From Blastocatellia bacterium (GTDB lineage: Bacteria > Acidobacteriota > Blastocatellia > UBA7656), in NCBI GenBank assembly GCA_035275065.1, contig DATENM010000102.1:1-64000 (forward strand): a stretch of 64,000 nt of DNA, in the 5' to 3' direction. The position numbers and the translations under genes are program-made. Each line of letters opens with the position of its first letter. Within the stretch, counting starts at the first letter, position 1. Shown here piece after piece: positions 46,911 to 55,895 of this stretch. The notes beneath the pieces are model-generated. The model was not told where the DNA came from, made no database searches, and saw only the letters and a list, made by a program, of their open reading frames with translations.

Positions 46911-48213
46911 CGATTCGCCGGTGAGTAAAGCGCCGGGCCCCTGGGCCGGAATAGTCGGTGACCGTATGGCCTGCGCCGATGAGCTTGTACTTGTAAGTCA
47001 CCAGCCCTTCCAATCCCACAGGGCCGCGCGGGTGTAGCTTCGCCGTGCTGATGCCGACCTCTGCGCCGAAGCCATAACGGAAGCCGTCAGCGAACCGCGT
47101 CGAGGCGTTCCAATAAACGCCCGCCGCATCCACTTCGGCAAAGAAGCGCTCGAAGGCCGCCGCGTCTTCGGTGATGATCGCCTCTGTATGACGTGAACCG
47201 TAGGTGTTGATGTGGGCGATGGCTTCGTCGAGCGAATCCACCATCTTGACGGCCAGGATCAGGTCGCAGTACTCCATGCCCCAATCGGCTTCGGTTGCCT
47301 CGCTCACTTTTTCGCGCCCGACGATGGCCCGGCTGCGATGGTCTACGCGCACCTCAACGCCGCTCGCTGCGAGCGCAGGGGCGACAAGCGGCAGGAACTC
47401 TCGCGCCACGTCGCGGTGAACCAGCAAGGTCTCGACCGCGTTGCAAGCCGCCGGGTAACCGAGCTTCGCATCCCCCGTGATCGCCAACGCTTTCTCAAGG
47501 TCGGCGGCGCGGTCAACGTAGACATGACATAAGCCATCGGCATGGCCAAGCACAGGAATGTTGGTATTCTCCTGCACGAATCGCACCAGCGCATTCGATC
47601 CCCGCGGGATGATTAAATCGACCGAGCCTTCCGCCTTGAGCATCTCGCCCACGTCTTCGCGCCGTTCAAGCAGAGCCATTGCGTCCGCGGGCAAGCCCGC
47701 GCCTTTCGCCGCCGCCCGGATGATTTCAAACAAGGCGCGGTTTGAATGCTCGGCTTCGCGCCCGCCCTTGAGCAGCACGGCGTTGCCGCTCTTCAGGCAT
47801 AAGGCGCTGATCTGCACCAGCGCATCGGGGCGCGATTCAAAGATCACCCCGACGACGCCAATCGGACAGCTCACACGATAGAGGCGCAGGCCCTCATCCA
47901 GCTCCATCGCATAGGTGATTTCGCCCACAGGGTCCGCGAGCGCCGCGACCTGCCGGACGCCCGCCACCATGTCACTGAGCTTCGCTTCGTCGAGTTTCAG
48001 CCGCCGGTATAGCGCTTCAGCCATCTCGCCACTTTCAACGAGCTGACGCGCGCGCTCAAGGTCGCGGCGGTTGGCCGCAAATACCGCCTCGGCCTGAGAT
48101 TCGAGCGCGCCGGCAATCGCCGCCAGGGCGCGGTTCTTAGCCGCGCCTGTCATGCGCGCGAGTTGCGCCGAGGCGGCTTTGGCTTTTCGTGCGGCTTCGA
48201 TTACTGAAGTCAT
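46888..48213 (-). CDS. proA: glutamate-5-semialdehyde dehydrogenase
   Basis: Second step of proline synthesis: reduces glutamyl-5-phosphate. Signatures: VGVIFESRPDALVQISALCL, the catalytic Cys in YPAACNAVETLLVHR, and the tail FGAEVGISTAKLHPRGPVGL. 441 residues, with about 20 residues beyond the usual end. ATG at 48213. proB lies upstream, separated by a REP-like repeat of the same transcript. Confidence 0.96.
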   Translation of the reverse strand: MTSVIEAARKAKAASAQLARMTGAAKNRALAAIAGALESQAEAVFAANRRDLERARQLVESGEMAEALYRRLKLDEAKLSDMVAGVRQVAALADPVGEITYAMELDEGLRLYRVSCPIGVVGVIFESRPDALVQISALCLKSGNAVLLKGGREAEHSNRALFEIIRAAAKGAGLPADAMALLERREDVGEMLKAEGSVDLIIPRGSNALVRFVQENTNIPVLGHADGLCHVYVDRAADLEKALAITGDAKLGYPAACNAVETLLVHRDVAREFLPLVAPALAASGVEVRVDHRSRAIVGREKVSEATEADWGMEYCDLILAVKMVDSLDEAIAHINTYGSRHTEAIITEDAAAFERFFAEVDAAGVYWNASTRFADGFRYGFGAEVGISTAKLHPRGPVGLEGLVTYKYKLIGAGHTVTDYSGPGARRFTHRRIDARTDNE

Positions 48214-48231
48214 CTTCGATTACGTTTGCCG

Positions 48232-48291
48232 TGTGGCGCAAGGCGGTTAGCTTGCGCGAGTCGCTGCGCAAGCTAACCGCCTTGCGCCACA
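48232..48291. repeat. REP-like palindromic repeat, copy 3 (proB-proA gap)
   Basis: Perfect 26-base arms (48232-48257 and 48266-48291) with an 8-base loop, starting 18 bases before the proA ATG and ending 4 bases from the proB stop. The arm core reads GGCGGTTAG where copies 1 and 2 read CTGTTAG. Confidence 0.85.
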
Positions 48292-48295
48292 TGCA

Positions 48296-49477
48296 TCACC
48301 GGGTCTCAAGGAAGGCGATGTTGTCGCGGGTGATCAAGGCATCGTAGTTGCGGTCTTCGATCAACTCATCGATGCGCGTCGAATGCTGACCGCTGATGCG
48401 GCGCGCTTCGTCGCTCGAATAGTTGACCATGCCGCGCGCGAATTCCTGCTCGCCTTCATCGATGACGCTGACGACATCGCCGCGCTCGAACGTGCCGCGC
48501 ACCTCGATCACCCCTGCCGCAAGCAGACTCGCCTTGCGCTCGACCAGGGCGCGGCGCGCCCCTTCGTTGACCATGAGCGCCGCTTTCACCGTGGTCGCGA
48601 AAGCGATCCAGCGGCGCTTGCCCGGCAGCCCCGACTGCGGCAGAAAGAGCGTGCCGACGGCTTCGCCGGCAAAGATGCGCGAGATGATCTGCGGCAGCTT
48701 GCCGCCGGCGATGACCGTGGCGCAGCCGGAACGGGCGGCAATGCGCGCGGCTTCGATCTTCGTGCCGATGCCGCCGCGCCCGACCTTTGACGCCGAGGCG
48801 GGCCCGCGCGCCAGGGCTTCGATCTCCGGCGTGATCTCCGACACCAGCGGGATCAGCCGTGCGTCCTTGCTGCTCGGCTCAGCCGTGTAGAGACCATCGA
48901 CGTCTGTGAGGATGAGCAGCAGGTCGGATTCGGTCTTGCTGGCGACCAGCGCCGACAGCTTGTCGTTGTCGCCGAAATTGACGCGCACCTGTGGCGCGGC
49001 CTCTTCCGATTCCAGCTCGGCGGTCGCTACCGTGTCGTTCTCGTTAATGATCGGCAGCGCGCCCAGCTCAAGCAGTTTGCCGAGCGTGCCGCGCAGGTTC
49101 AGGTAACGCTGGCGGTTGGAAAAATCCTCTTCGGTCAGCAACACCTGCGCGGTGGTGACGCCGAGGCGGTCAAAGCCTTCGGCGTAGAGCGCCATCAGCC
49201 GGCCCTGACCGATGGCGGCGCAGGCTTGCTTGAGCGGCAGCAGTTGCGGCCGGCGCGTCAGGTTTAAGCGTTGCGCCCCAAACCCCACCGCGCCCGACGA
49301 CACCAGCAAGACGTCGCGGCCGGCGCGCTTGAGATCGGCAATCGCTTCGATGAATGCATAGAAGCGCGAGAGCGCCGGCCCGCCATCTTCGCGCATCAAC
49401 ACCGCCGTCCCCAGCTTGATGACGACGCGGCGGGCGTCGTTGATGATGCGTCTCGGTTCTTCGCTAGCCATGCTCAT
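48296..49477 (-). CDS. proB: glutamate 5-kinase with PUA domain
   Basis: First step of proline synthesis, the feedback-controlled kinase. VVIKLGTAVLMREDG, LLVSSGAVGFGAQRL, INENDTVAT and GRGGIGTKIEAARIAARSG are the kinase blocks; residues about 290-380 form a PUA domain. 393 residues. Start at ATG 49477 (or 49471). Next gene downstream is proA, after the REP-like repeat. Confidence 0.96.
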   Translation of the reverse strand: MSMASEEPRRIINDARRVVIKLGTAVLMREDGGPALSRFYAFIEAIADLKRAGRDVLLVSSGAVGFGAQRLNLTRRPQLLPLKQACAAIGQGRLMALYAEGFDRLGVTTAQVLLTEEDFSNRQRYLNLRGTLGKLLELGALPIINENDTVATAELESEEAAPQVRVNFGDNDKLSALVASKTESDLLLILTDVDGLYTAEPSSKDARLIPLVSEITPEIEALARGPASASKVGRGGIGTKIEAARIAARSGCATVIAGGKLPQIISRIFAGEAVGTLFLPQSGLPGKRRWIAFATTVKAALMVNEGARRALVERKASLLAAGVIEVRGTFERGDVVSVIDEGEQEFARGMVNYSSDEARRISGQHSTRIDELIEDRNYDALITRDNIAFLETR

Positions 49478-49528
49478 ACGGGGGATGCAGGGGTTATCGG
49501 CTTGACCAAAACCCGCAAGCCGCGCGCT

Positions 49529-50401
49529 TCAGTGCGACTCATTGCCGGCGGTCTCTTTGGCCAGCATCTCGGCAGCCTCGCGCGCTTTCTCCTGATTGAT
49601 CGGCTGGGTGCGCGGCGTGTAGTAACGTCGCAGCCAGCTGCTCAAGCCATCGAGTCCGGGCAGCAAAACGCGCTCGGTGATGTTTGCCTGGTCGAGCTTG
49701 TCGCGCACTTCCCATTTGGCCGCCGCCGGGATAATAATCTTGCGGCAAAGCTGCGGGTGATGGATCAGCCAGTCGTCGAGCGCCGCGGTCGGCGACGACA
49801 TCAGCGAGAAGAGCGCGAACTGGTTGACGATGCGGTCGTCGAGCGACGGCGGCTCGAAGAAGACGACGAAAGGCTCATGCGCCAGCCGGTCAAACTCTGA
49901 CGGCGTCTTGGCGACGCTGTTCAGCATATCCACGGTGAAGGTGTACGAGCCTTCTTCGCGCAACACATCTTTCAGCTTTTTGGGGATCAGCTCGTTGGCC
50001 GCGGCAAAGTCTACGCACCAGATGACGCCGTCGATCTCGAAGTCTTCGAGCCGCGCGGTCGCAAAATGCATGGCCACGTAGGGCGAATAGGTCCAGTCAA
50101 TCAAGCGCGTCGGCAAGCCGTGATGCTGGCCGAGCGCCATCCAATCCCAGAGCGAATCCGGCGCCGAGTCGCGCCGCGCATACTTGCGGAAGTTCCGCAG
50201 CAGGTGGCCTTCGAGTTTTTCCGACGAGCCGCCGAGGCGGACAAGGCCGCTCTTCAAGGCGTAATTCGCGTCGGACAATCCGCGGAAGGCGACGTTCGAG
50301 CGAAAGCGCGCAATCCCTGCCTCCCACGAGCCTTCGTAAACCCGCTCGCTCAAATCGCGCCAATCATTGATGCGAATCTCTTGCACACAGTCACCATTCA
50401 T
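49529..50401 (-). CDS. FRG-domain protein
   Basis: A 290-residue soluble protein. The FRG hallmark FRGLSDANYALKSGLVRLG, then LWDWMALGQHHGLPTRLIDW and YVAMHFA define the domain (about 35-130). FRG proteins are thought to be ADP-ribosyltransferase-like or nucleotide-binding and turn up in defence or toxin loci; the biochemical role is not established. It precedes proB, 51 bases away, and contains no membrane helix. Confidence 0.85.
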   Translation of the reverse strand: MNGDCVQEIRINDWRDLSERVYEGSWEAGIARFRSNVAFRGLSDANYALKSGLVRLGGSSEKLEGHLLRNFRKYARRDSAPDSLWDWMALGQHHGLPTRLIDWTYSPYVAMHFATARLEDFEIDGVIWCVDFAAANELIPKKLKDVLREEGSYTFTVDMLNSVAKTPSEFDRLAHEPFVVFFEPPSLDDRIVNQFALFSLMSSPTAALDDWLIHHPQLCRKIIIPAAAKWEVRDKLDQANITERVLLPGLDGLSSWLRRYYTPRTQPINQEKAREAAEMLAKETAGNESH

Positions 50402-50507
50402 CGTCTTCAGACCTTGATTTGAAATTCAGAAAAAGTATGGATGGAAAGGCGGCAGGAAAACAAGGCGATTGAGAAATGGCCAGCCGGGCTCGTCGAAAAA
50501 AGAGTGA

Positions 50508-50530
50508 GCCGGCTGTGCGATACAGCCGGC
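50508..50530 (-). terminator. possible terminator downstream of the 50.7-51.8 kb gene
   Basis: 9-bp stem GCCGGCTGT/ACAGCCGGC with a 5-base loop; six T residues follow on the minus strand after a 6-base gap (50496-50501). The rest of the 270-base gap 50402-50673 is G+C-rich and holds nothing I can support. Confidence 0.45.
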
Positions 50531-50673
50531 CCGGTTATGGGGAGCGTGCGCCCCCTTGCTTGCTCATACACCTTAGCGCGTTGGCGCATGGCTCACCGGA
50601 AAAGCCCGGACGGGCGGGCCGCTGCGCTGCCGGCGAGCTGCGCCCGGCGGCCCTCTTCGAGGTGTGCAAAGGC

Positions 50674-51798
50674 TCAGCGCAGGAGGATGGAGTTCTTCGT
50701 CACGATGTCCTCGTAACGGTCGCAATCGCCGGCGGCGCACATCTTGATAAGGTCATCGATCTTTTGTAGCAACTGCGTGCTGAAGTGATTCGGCTCGGCC
50801 TGCGGGTGCGGCGGCGCATAGTAGTTGAAGTAGCTGCGAATGATCAGGCTGTGGTCGTCAATCGGCAGCGACTTCAGATTCTCGACCCACTTGTCGAAGG
50901 TGCCCTGGCGCTGCAAATAGAACTCGACGTTCGAGACGTAGAAGGCCGAGACGCGCTCTTTGTTTTCCTTCAAGTAGGCGCCAATAGTTTTGACGGCTTG
51001 CGGCCCTGACAGGTCGCCGACCACCGGGATAATCAGGTCGTCGGCCTCCATCTTCTTGAGAAACTGAAAATCGTCTTCCGAGTTGAAGTAGTTGTTCTGC
51101 TGGCCGGTCAGGTCATGTTCGAGCAGCAGCTCGCGGTAGGTCGGATAGATCGAGCGCGGCGGGCGGTGATAGCTCGAATAGCGGATGTCGAGCCCGGAGG
51201 TGAAGAAGGCGCGATGAATCTTGTTGATCGTGTCGGTGTCTTGCTGCGTCAGTGGCAAGCCGAACTTCTGTATGTCGCTGCGAATGTCTTTGGCGTACTT
51301 CTCGAAGAGCTTGGTGTCCGAAGGGGTGCTGTCCATGTAATCGACCAGCTCTTTGATCGTCTTCTGCTCCCAGCCCTTCGACTTCGGGAAGGGCTTGCCA
51401 AAGAAGAGGCAGAGGTATTCGACGCGGTTGCGGGCGCGCCCGAACAGCGCCTTGTAGAGCAGGTGTTGCAGCAGGTTGTCGCGGCGTATGTCGATGAGAA
51501 TCGCCATATGCGGACGGATGCGCGCAATGTAAGTGAAATTCTGATCCGGCCCGACGCCCAGATAAACGCCTCCCGAAGTGCCCAGCTCGCGCATCTTGAT
51601 CAGCACATGCTGATAGGAGGTCTCGTTTGAGATCAGGTTATCGGAATCGAAGTAACCGCCGGGCTCTGAAAGGCGCGCCGACAGCGCGGCAAACGCCTTA
51701 TGGTCTTTAGCGTTGACGCTGGCGGTGCCGGTGACCAGCAACGCGCTCAGCACGAAGGCGAGAAGCATGCGGTATAAAACAATTCTTCCTGGTTTCAT
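50674..51798 (-). CDS. secreted protein with methyltransferase-like region
   Basis: A 374-residue protein with a signal peptide (MLLAFVLSALLVTGTASVNA). The opening FAALSARLSEPGGYFDSDNL and a block YLGVGPDQNFTYIARIRPHM, then ILIDIRRDNLLQHLLYKALF look like the nucleotide-binding core of an exported Rossmann-type protein. I recall similar acidobacterial proteins annotated as hypothetical. I chose the ATG at 51798, with a GTG two codons upstream as alternative. It ends in many basic and acidic residues with no domain call. Confidence 0.75.
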   Translation of the reverse strand: MKPGRIVLYRMLLAFVLSALLVTGTASVNAKDHKAFAALSARLSEPGGYFDSDNLISNETSYQHVLIKMRELGTSGGVYLGVGPDQNFTYIARIRPHMAILIDIRRDNLLQHLLYKALFGRARNRVEYLCLFFGKPFPKSKGWEQKTIKELVDYMDSTPSDTKLFEKYAKDIRSDIQKFGLPLTQQDTDTINKIHRAFFTSGLDIRYSSYHRPPRSIYPTYRELLLEHDLTGQQNNYFNSEDDFQFLKKMEADDLIIPVVGDLSGPQAVKTIGAYLKENKERVSAFYVSNVEFYLQRQGTFDKWVENLKSLPIDDHSLIIRSYFNYYAPPHPQAEPNHFSTQLLQKIDDLIKMCAAGDCDRYEDIVTKNSILLR

Positions 51799-51830
51799 GT
51801 CCACTCAAAACTCCGTATTGCGTTTGCCAC

Positions 51831-51886
51831 GTAGCGCAAGCTAACCGCTTGCGCCGCTCAATGCGCAAGCGGTTAGCTTGCGCTAC
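51831..51886. repeat. REP-like palindromic repeat, copy 4
   Basis: 24-base arms (51831-51854 and 51863-51886), perfect, 8-base loop. The inner palindrome reads GCGCAAGC, 5 bases, GCTTGCGC. It lies between the large DUF4175-like gene and the secreted-protein gene, both minus strand. Confidence 0.85.
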
Positions 51887-51904
51887 ATCCAAGCGAGCGC
51901 CGCT

Positions 51905-54900
51905 CTAGGGTTTGGCCTCCGGCGAACGCGCCGACAGGCGGCGGTAGTACTCTTCGATCAATTTGCGGTAGCGGTCGGGGGCATCGCCATCGCTGAGCGC
52001 CCCTGAGCCGTTGTTGCCGAGCTTGGCCTGAAGGCGGCGCGCCAGCTCGATCTCCATCTGGCGCAGCGGCTCGATGACTTCGTTCTTGAGCAGCGCCAGT
52101 TGCGAGGGATCATTGAAGGCGTCGGGATTGATTTTGCGCAACTGCTCGGTGATGCGGTTGAGGTCGCGCGCCAGGTCTTGATTGTGGCCGAGGGCGCGGC
52201 GCAACTCTTCGGCGTCCTTCACGCGCTCGCGCAACTCGCTGGCGGTCTGCCGGTCGCCGCTGGCGCGCGGCGGGCCGCCGCCGGCTCTTTCGGATGCCTC
52301 CGGAGACGATGCGGACTCGCTCGACTGACTGCCCTGGCCGCTGGGCGAGCCTTGCTGGCTGGCCTGCTGACCTTGTTGGCCCTGCTGCCCGCCGCGCTGC
52401 CCTCTCTGCCCGCGCTGACCTTGCTGTCCTTGCTGGCCCTGTTGTCCTTGTTGGCCTTGCTGTCCCTGTTGTCCCTGCTGACTAGCCTGCTCACCGCTTT
52501 GCTGACCGGATTGTTGGCCGCCCTGCTGACCTTGTTGTCCTTGTTGTCCTTGCTGACCGGATTGCCGACCTTGTTGGCCTTGCTGTTGGCCTTGCTGCTG
52601 GCCCGCCTGCTGACCGCGTTGGCCGCGAGACTGGCTCTGCGAGCCGCTTTGCGCCTGTTGCCGGCCCGACTGATTTTGCTGCTGGCCGGCCTGTTGACCC
52701 TGGCGGCCTTGCTGGCCCTGCTGCTGACCTTGTTGCCCTTGCGGCTGGCCGCTCTGCTGACCTTGTTGCCCTTGCTGCCCCTTTTGCCCTTGTTGTCCCT
52801 GTTGATTCCCCTGCTGACTTTGCTGCTGACCTTGCTGCGACTGCTCGCCGCTCTGCCCTTCCATCTTGCGGCGCAACGATTCCAAATTATCAGCAAGCTC
52901 GCGGGCGCGGTTCAAAGCGTCTTCCAGGCTCTCGCCCTGCGTCTTGCGACCGGCGCCGCCTTCGGCAGCCTGGATGTTTTTCAACACCTCTTCGATGTTG
53001 CCGCGAATCGTCCGCTCGCGGTCCCGCGCCTGATCCATAAAACCGTTCTCGATCAACTGGCTGCTGGCGCGAATGCGGTCGGGGATGCGGTTGTTGCGAA
53101 TGGCGTTGGCCGCCTCGCGCAGCTTGTCGCCCGCCTGCTGCTTGTCCTGTCCAAGATTGCGCGCCGTCGAGTCGAGGTCGCGCTCAAGGCCGGTCATCTT
53201 GTCGGCGAGTGCTTGCTTGCTCTCGGCAACCTGCTCTTTCTTCTCCTGGCTGTTAGCGCCCTCGCCGTTGCGCGCCATGTCGTCAACCTTGCGGCTGATT
53301 TCGTCCTGCTTGCGCAATGCCTCTTCGGCCTGCTGGCGCAACTGCTGTAGGCTCTGCTGGCCGCCTGTGCTGCGCGACGATTCGAGCATCCGCTTTGCCT
53401 GCTCCATGCGTTGCAGGGCGCGCATGGCTTGCGCCTGAGCTTCCATCTGGCGCTGCTCGCCGCCCCCGCCCTGCTGTGAATTCGCTTGCGACTGCGCCGC
53501 CTGCGAACGGCGCATCTCGTCGGCGGATTGTTGAAGCTGCCGCGCCGCCTCTTCGAGCTTCGGGTCGCGGCGGTCACGCGCTAGCCGCTCAAGCTCGCGC
53601 GCCAGCTTCTGCGCCTCATCGAGCATCTCCTGTTGCTGGCGCTGCGAGCCGCCGCCACCGCCATTGTTGCCCTGCTGTTGCTGGCGCATGCGCTGTTCGA
53701 GCTGTTGCTGCTGCCGCCGCGCCAGCTCCTCCAGCCGGCGGGCGATCTCGTCCTGCTGTTGGCTCTGCTGCTGACCCTGCTGGCGCTGCACGGTCTCGTA
53801 CTGATTCTTCATCTTGTCGAGCTGCAACTCGAACATGTCGGCCATGTCCTGCTCTTGCTGTTGCTGCTGACTGCCCTGAGATTCGCCGCGGGCGACCTGA
53901 ATCTCGCGGAAGATAGCTTCGGCGCGCAGCAGTTGTTGCAGCGACCGCTGCTCCGGCGGCAACGCCTCTTTCGGCTTCTCGCTATGCAGTTGCGGGATCG
54001 CCTCGGTCATCTCCTTTGCGGCCTGCGTCACGTACTCAACCAGCTTGGCGTATTGCGGCTGTGCGTTGAGCTGGTCACCGAGCCGCCGGTGGATGCGCTC
54101 GATCAGCGCGTCGGCGTCGGTCTTTAATTTCTCCTGGCTGAGCGTCACGGCGCCGAAATTCTCGGCCTTCTCCTGCGGCGTGTAGTTGTTCTGCTCGCGC
54201 TGCAAGCGGAAGGTCGCGGCGATGATCTCGCGCTGCCGCCTGGTCAGCGCGTTCGAGTCCTGTTCGCCCTCGCCCTGGCCGCCGCCCTGCTGTTGCGCCT
54301 GGCGAAACTCGCGGTCAAAGGGGCGCACTTCGAGGAAGTAAATATCGCTGGTTGACGCCTGTCCGCCATCAGCGCCGTTATCGCGCGCCTTGGCGTAGTA
54401 GGAGATAAAATCGCCCGGCTGCAAGCCGAACTCTTCGAGGAAGAAGGTGTGCGCGCCGCTCAAGGTCTTCGGCGTGTCGGTCTTCAGGTCTTGCAGGGCG
54501 ACATGCTTCTCTTCGCCGCCATTCACCGAATAATAAAGCTCAATTGAAGTGACGCCGAAATCGTCTTCGGCGCGCACCTGCGAGAAAACCTCCTGAATGC
54601 TGGTGACCTTCATGTCGCGCCCGGGCTTGTCAATCGTCACCGTCGGCGCGTGGTCTTCGAGCAGCGTGATGTCGAATTCGTTCGAGCCGTTGTAACGCTC
54701 GCCGTCCAGGCTGGTCAGTTCAATGCGATAGGTGCCGTTCTGTTTGACCGTCAGGCTGCCGACGAACTGGCTCTCGCCATCGGCGGCCATCTCGATCTTC
54801 GTTCCGTCGTTCAACACAATGCGCGCCGCTTTGGCCGTAGCAGACAGCTTGGCGGTCACCTGCACGACCGTGCCTTTGAGCGCGGCGACCTCGCCGGTGT

Positions 54901-55804
54901 TCTCAATCCGCTTGGCCGGCAGATGCGTGTAGCCGGGAAAGTTCAACAGCAGATCGATCTGCTTGACGAACGGCAGGTCGGCCACCGTCAGCTCGTATTC
55001 GTCAGAGCGAATGCCGCCCGCTTCGACATAGTAGCCAATCGAATCTTGTATGTTGAAGATGACGAACTGAAACTCGTTAGGGTTGCGTGCAGGCTCCATC
55101 AAGTGCGCTTCGTAAACGTCCGCGCCGTTGCGGCGGATGAAGACCTGCGCGTTGTCCGAGTCAAAGCCTGCAAGCTGGGCTTTGATTTTTTGATCCGAGC
55201 CGCGCGGCGCCCGCGCCGTCCCCGGCGTCACGTTGATCGTCTTGGTGTTGGCGATGACGTCGCCAATCGAGTAAAGCGAGCTCATGCCGGAGCTGAGCGG
55301 CGACGGCCCGAAAAAGAGCGAGCCCATCAGCACCAGCAAGATCGCCATCGAGGCCGCGCCATACAGATACGACTGCCGCGGATCAACCACGTCATCGAGG
55401 CGCAGACGCGAGCAGCGCGCGGCGGTGTCTTCGACCAAACGAGAGACGATGGCCGGCGACGCGCCGCCGAGATTCTCATTGCACTCGACGACCGTCGACA
55501 GGCGATCCGAAAGCGCGCTTTTTTCTTCGATGAGGCGGGCGATCTGCCGGTCGGCAATCCGCCCGCGCAACGGGCGAAGAATGAACAGCAAGCCCGCCGC
55601 ACAGGCCAGCGCCAGAGGCAGCAACCGCAGCAGGAGCAAGAGGCCCGGCTTGTGATGTATGCGCCCGGCCAGCAGCGCCGCAAGCACCAGCGACGCGGCG
55701 AAGACGGCCAGGGTGATCGCCAGCCCGCGAAGCGCCAGCCGCGCCCGGATGCGCGAACGAACTTGAGCAATTAACTGATTGAGGCTCTTTTCGTGTGAAC
55801 TCAT
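51905..55804 (-). CDS. large DUF4175-like membrane protein with Gln/Gly-rich tract
   Basis: A 1299-residue protein. Two membrane helices (about 25-75) are followed by a third (about 150), a periplasmic beta-rich region (residues about 185-480), then a very long Gln/Arg/Glu-rich coiled-coil region. Residues about 981-1161 consist almost entirely of QQG/GQQ repeats encoded by a 9-base minisatellite (52320-52860). The last 130 residues (LRERVKDAEELRRALG, LNRITEQLRKINPDAF, YRKLIEEYYRRLS) are normal helix again. It fits the DUF4175 family found downstream of MoxR/DUF58/BatA genes. I took the ATG at 55804, which has GGAGA upstream. Confidence 0.85.
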   Translation of the reverse strand: MSSHEKSLNQLIAQVRSRIRARLALRGLAITLAVFAASLVLAALLAGRIHHKPGLLLLLRLLPLALACAAGLLFILRPLRGRIADRQIARLIEEKSALSDRLSTVVECNENLGGASPAIVSRLVEDTAARCSRLRLDDVVDPRQSYLYGAASMAILLVLMGSLFFGPSPLSSGMSSLYSIGDVIANTKTINVTPGTARAPRGSDQKIKAQLAGFDSDNAQVFIRRNGADVYEAHLMEPARNPNEFQFVIFNIQDSIGYYVEAGGIRSDEYELTVADLPFVKQIDLLLNFPGYTHLPAKRIENTGEVAALKGTVVQVTAKLSATAKAARIVLNDGTKIEMAADGESQFVGSLTVKQNGTYRIELTSLDGERYNGSNEFDITLLEDHAPTVTIDKPGRDMKVTSIQEVFSQVRAEDDFGVTSIELYYSVNGGEEKHVALQDLKTDTPKTLSGAHTFFLEEFGLQPGDFISYYAKARDNGADGGQASTSDIYFLEVRPFDREFRQAQQQGGGQGEGEQDSNALTRRQREIIAATFRLQREQNNYTPQEKAENFGAVTLSQEKLKTDADALIERIHRRLGDQLNAQPQYAKLVEYVTQAAKEMTEAIPQLHSEKPKEALPPEQRSLQQLLRAEAIFREIQVARGESQGSQQQQQEQDMADMFELQLDKMKNQYETVQRQQGQQQSQQQDEIARRLEELARRQQQQLEQRMRQQQQGNNGGGGGSQRQQQEMLDEAQKLARELERLARDRRDPKLEEAARQLQQSADEMRRSQAAQSQANSQQGGGGEQRQMEAQAQAMRALQRMEQAKRMLESSRSTGGQQSLQQLRQQAEEALRKQDEISRKVDDMARNGEGANSQEKKEQVAESKQALADKMTGLERDLDSTARNLGQDKQQAGDKLREAANAIRNNRIPDRIRASSQLIENGFMDQARDRERTIRGNIEEVLKNIQAAEGGAGRKTQGESLEDALNRARELADNLESLRRKMEGQSGEQSQQGQQQSQQGNQQGQQGQKGQQGQQGQQSGQPQGQQGQQQGQQGRQGQQAGQQQNQSGRQQAQSGSQSQSRGQRGQQAGQQQGQQQGQQGRQSGQQGQQGQQGQQGGQQSGQQSGEQASQQGQQGQQGQQGQQGQQGQQGQRGQRGQRGGQQGQQGQQASQQGSPSGQGSQSSESASSPEASERAGGGPPRASGDRQTASELRERVKDAEELRRALGHNQDLARDLNRITEQLRKINPDAFNDPSQLALLKNEVIEPLRQMEIELARRLQAKLGNNGSGALSDGDAPDRYRKLIEEYYRRLSARSPEAKP

Positions 55805-55895
55805 CGCGCGTTCTCCTCTCGCTGATGGAGTGAGTATAGACAATTTCTTTTGCAGGGGCGACCCTTCGTTGTCGCCCCCGCAAGGTTCCCGGCCG

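Noticed and set aside
52320..52860. Possible CRISPR array
   Set aside because: The repeats are a contiguous 9-base coding minisatellite without spacers.
52100..53350. 416-codon plus-strand frame rich in Leu
   Set aside because: The reverse of the QQG repeat reads as Leu/Ala runs; no start context, and the minus-strand gene is clear.
54650..55774. 374-codon plus-strand frame
   Set aside because: Antisense to the N-terminal half of the DUF4175-like gene; composition is Arg/Gln-rich with no domain.
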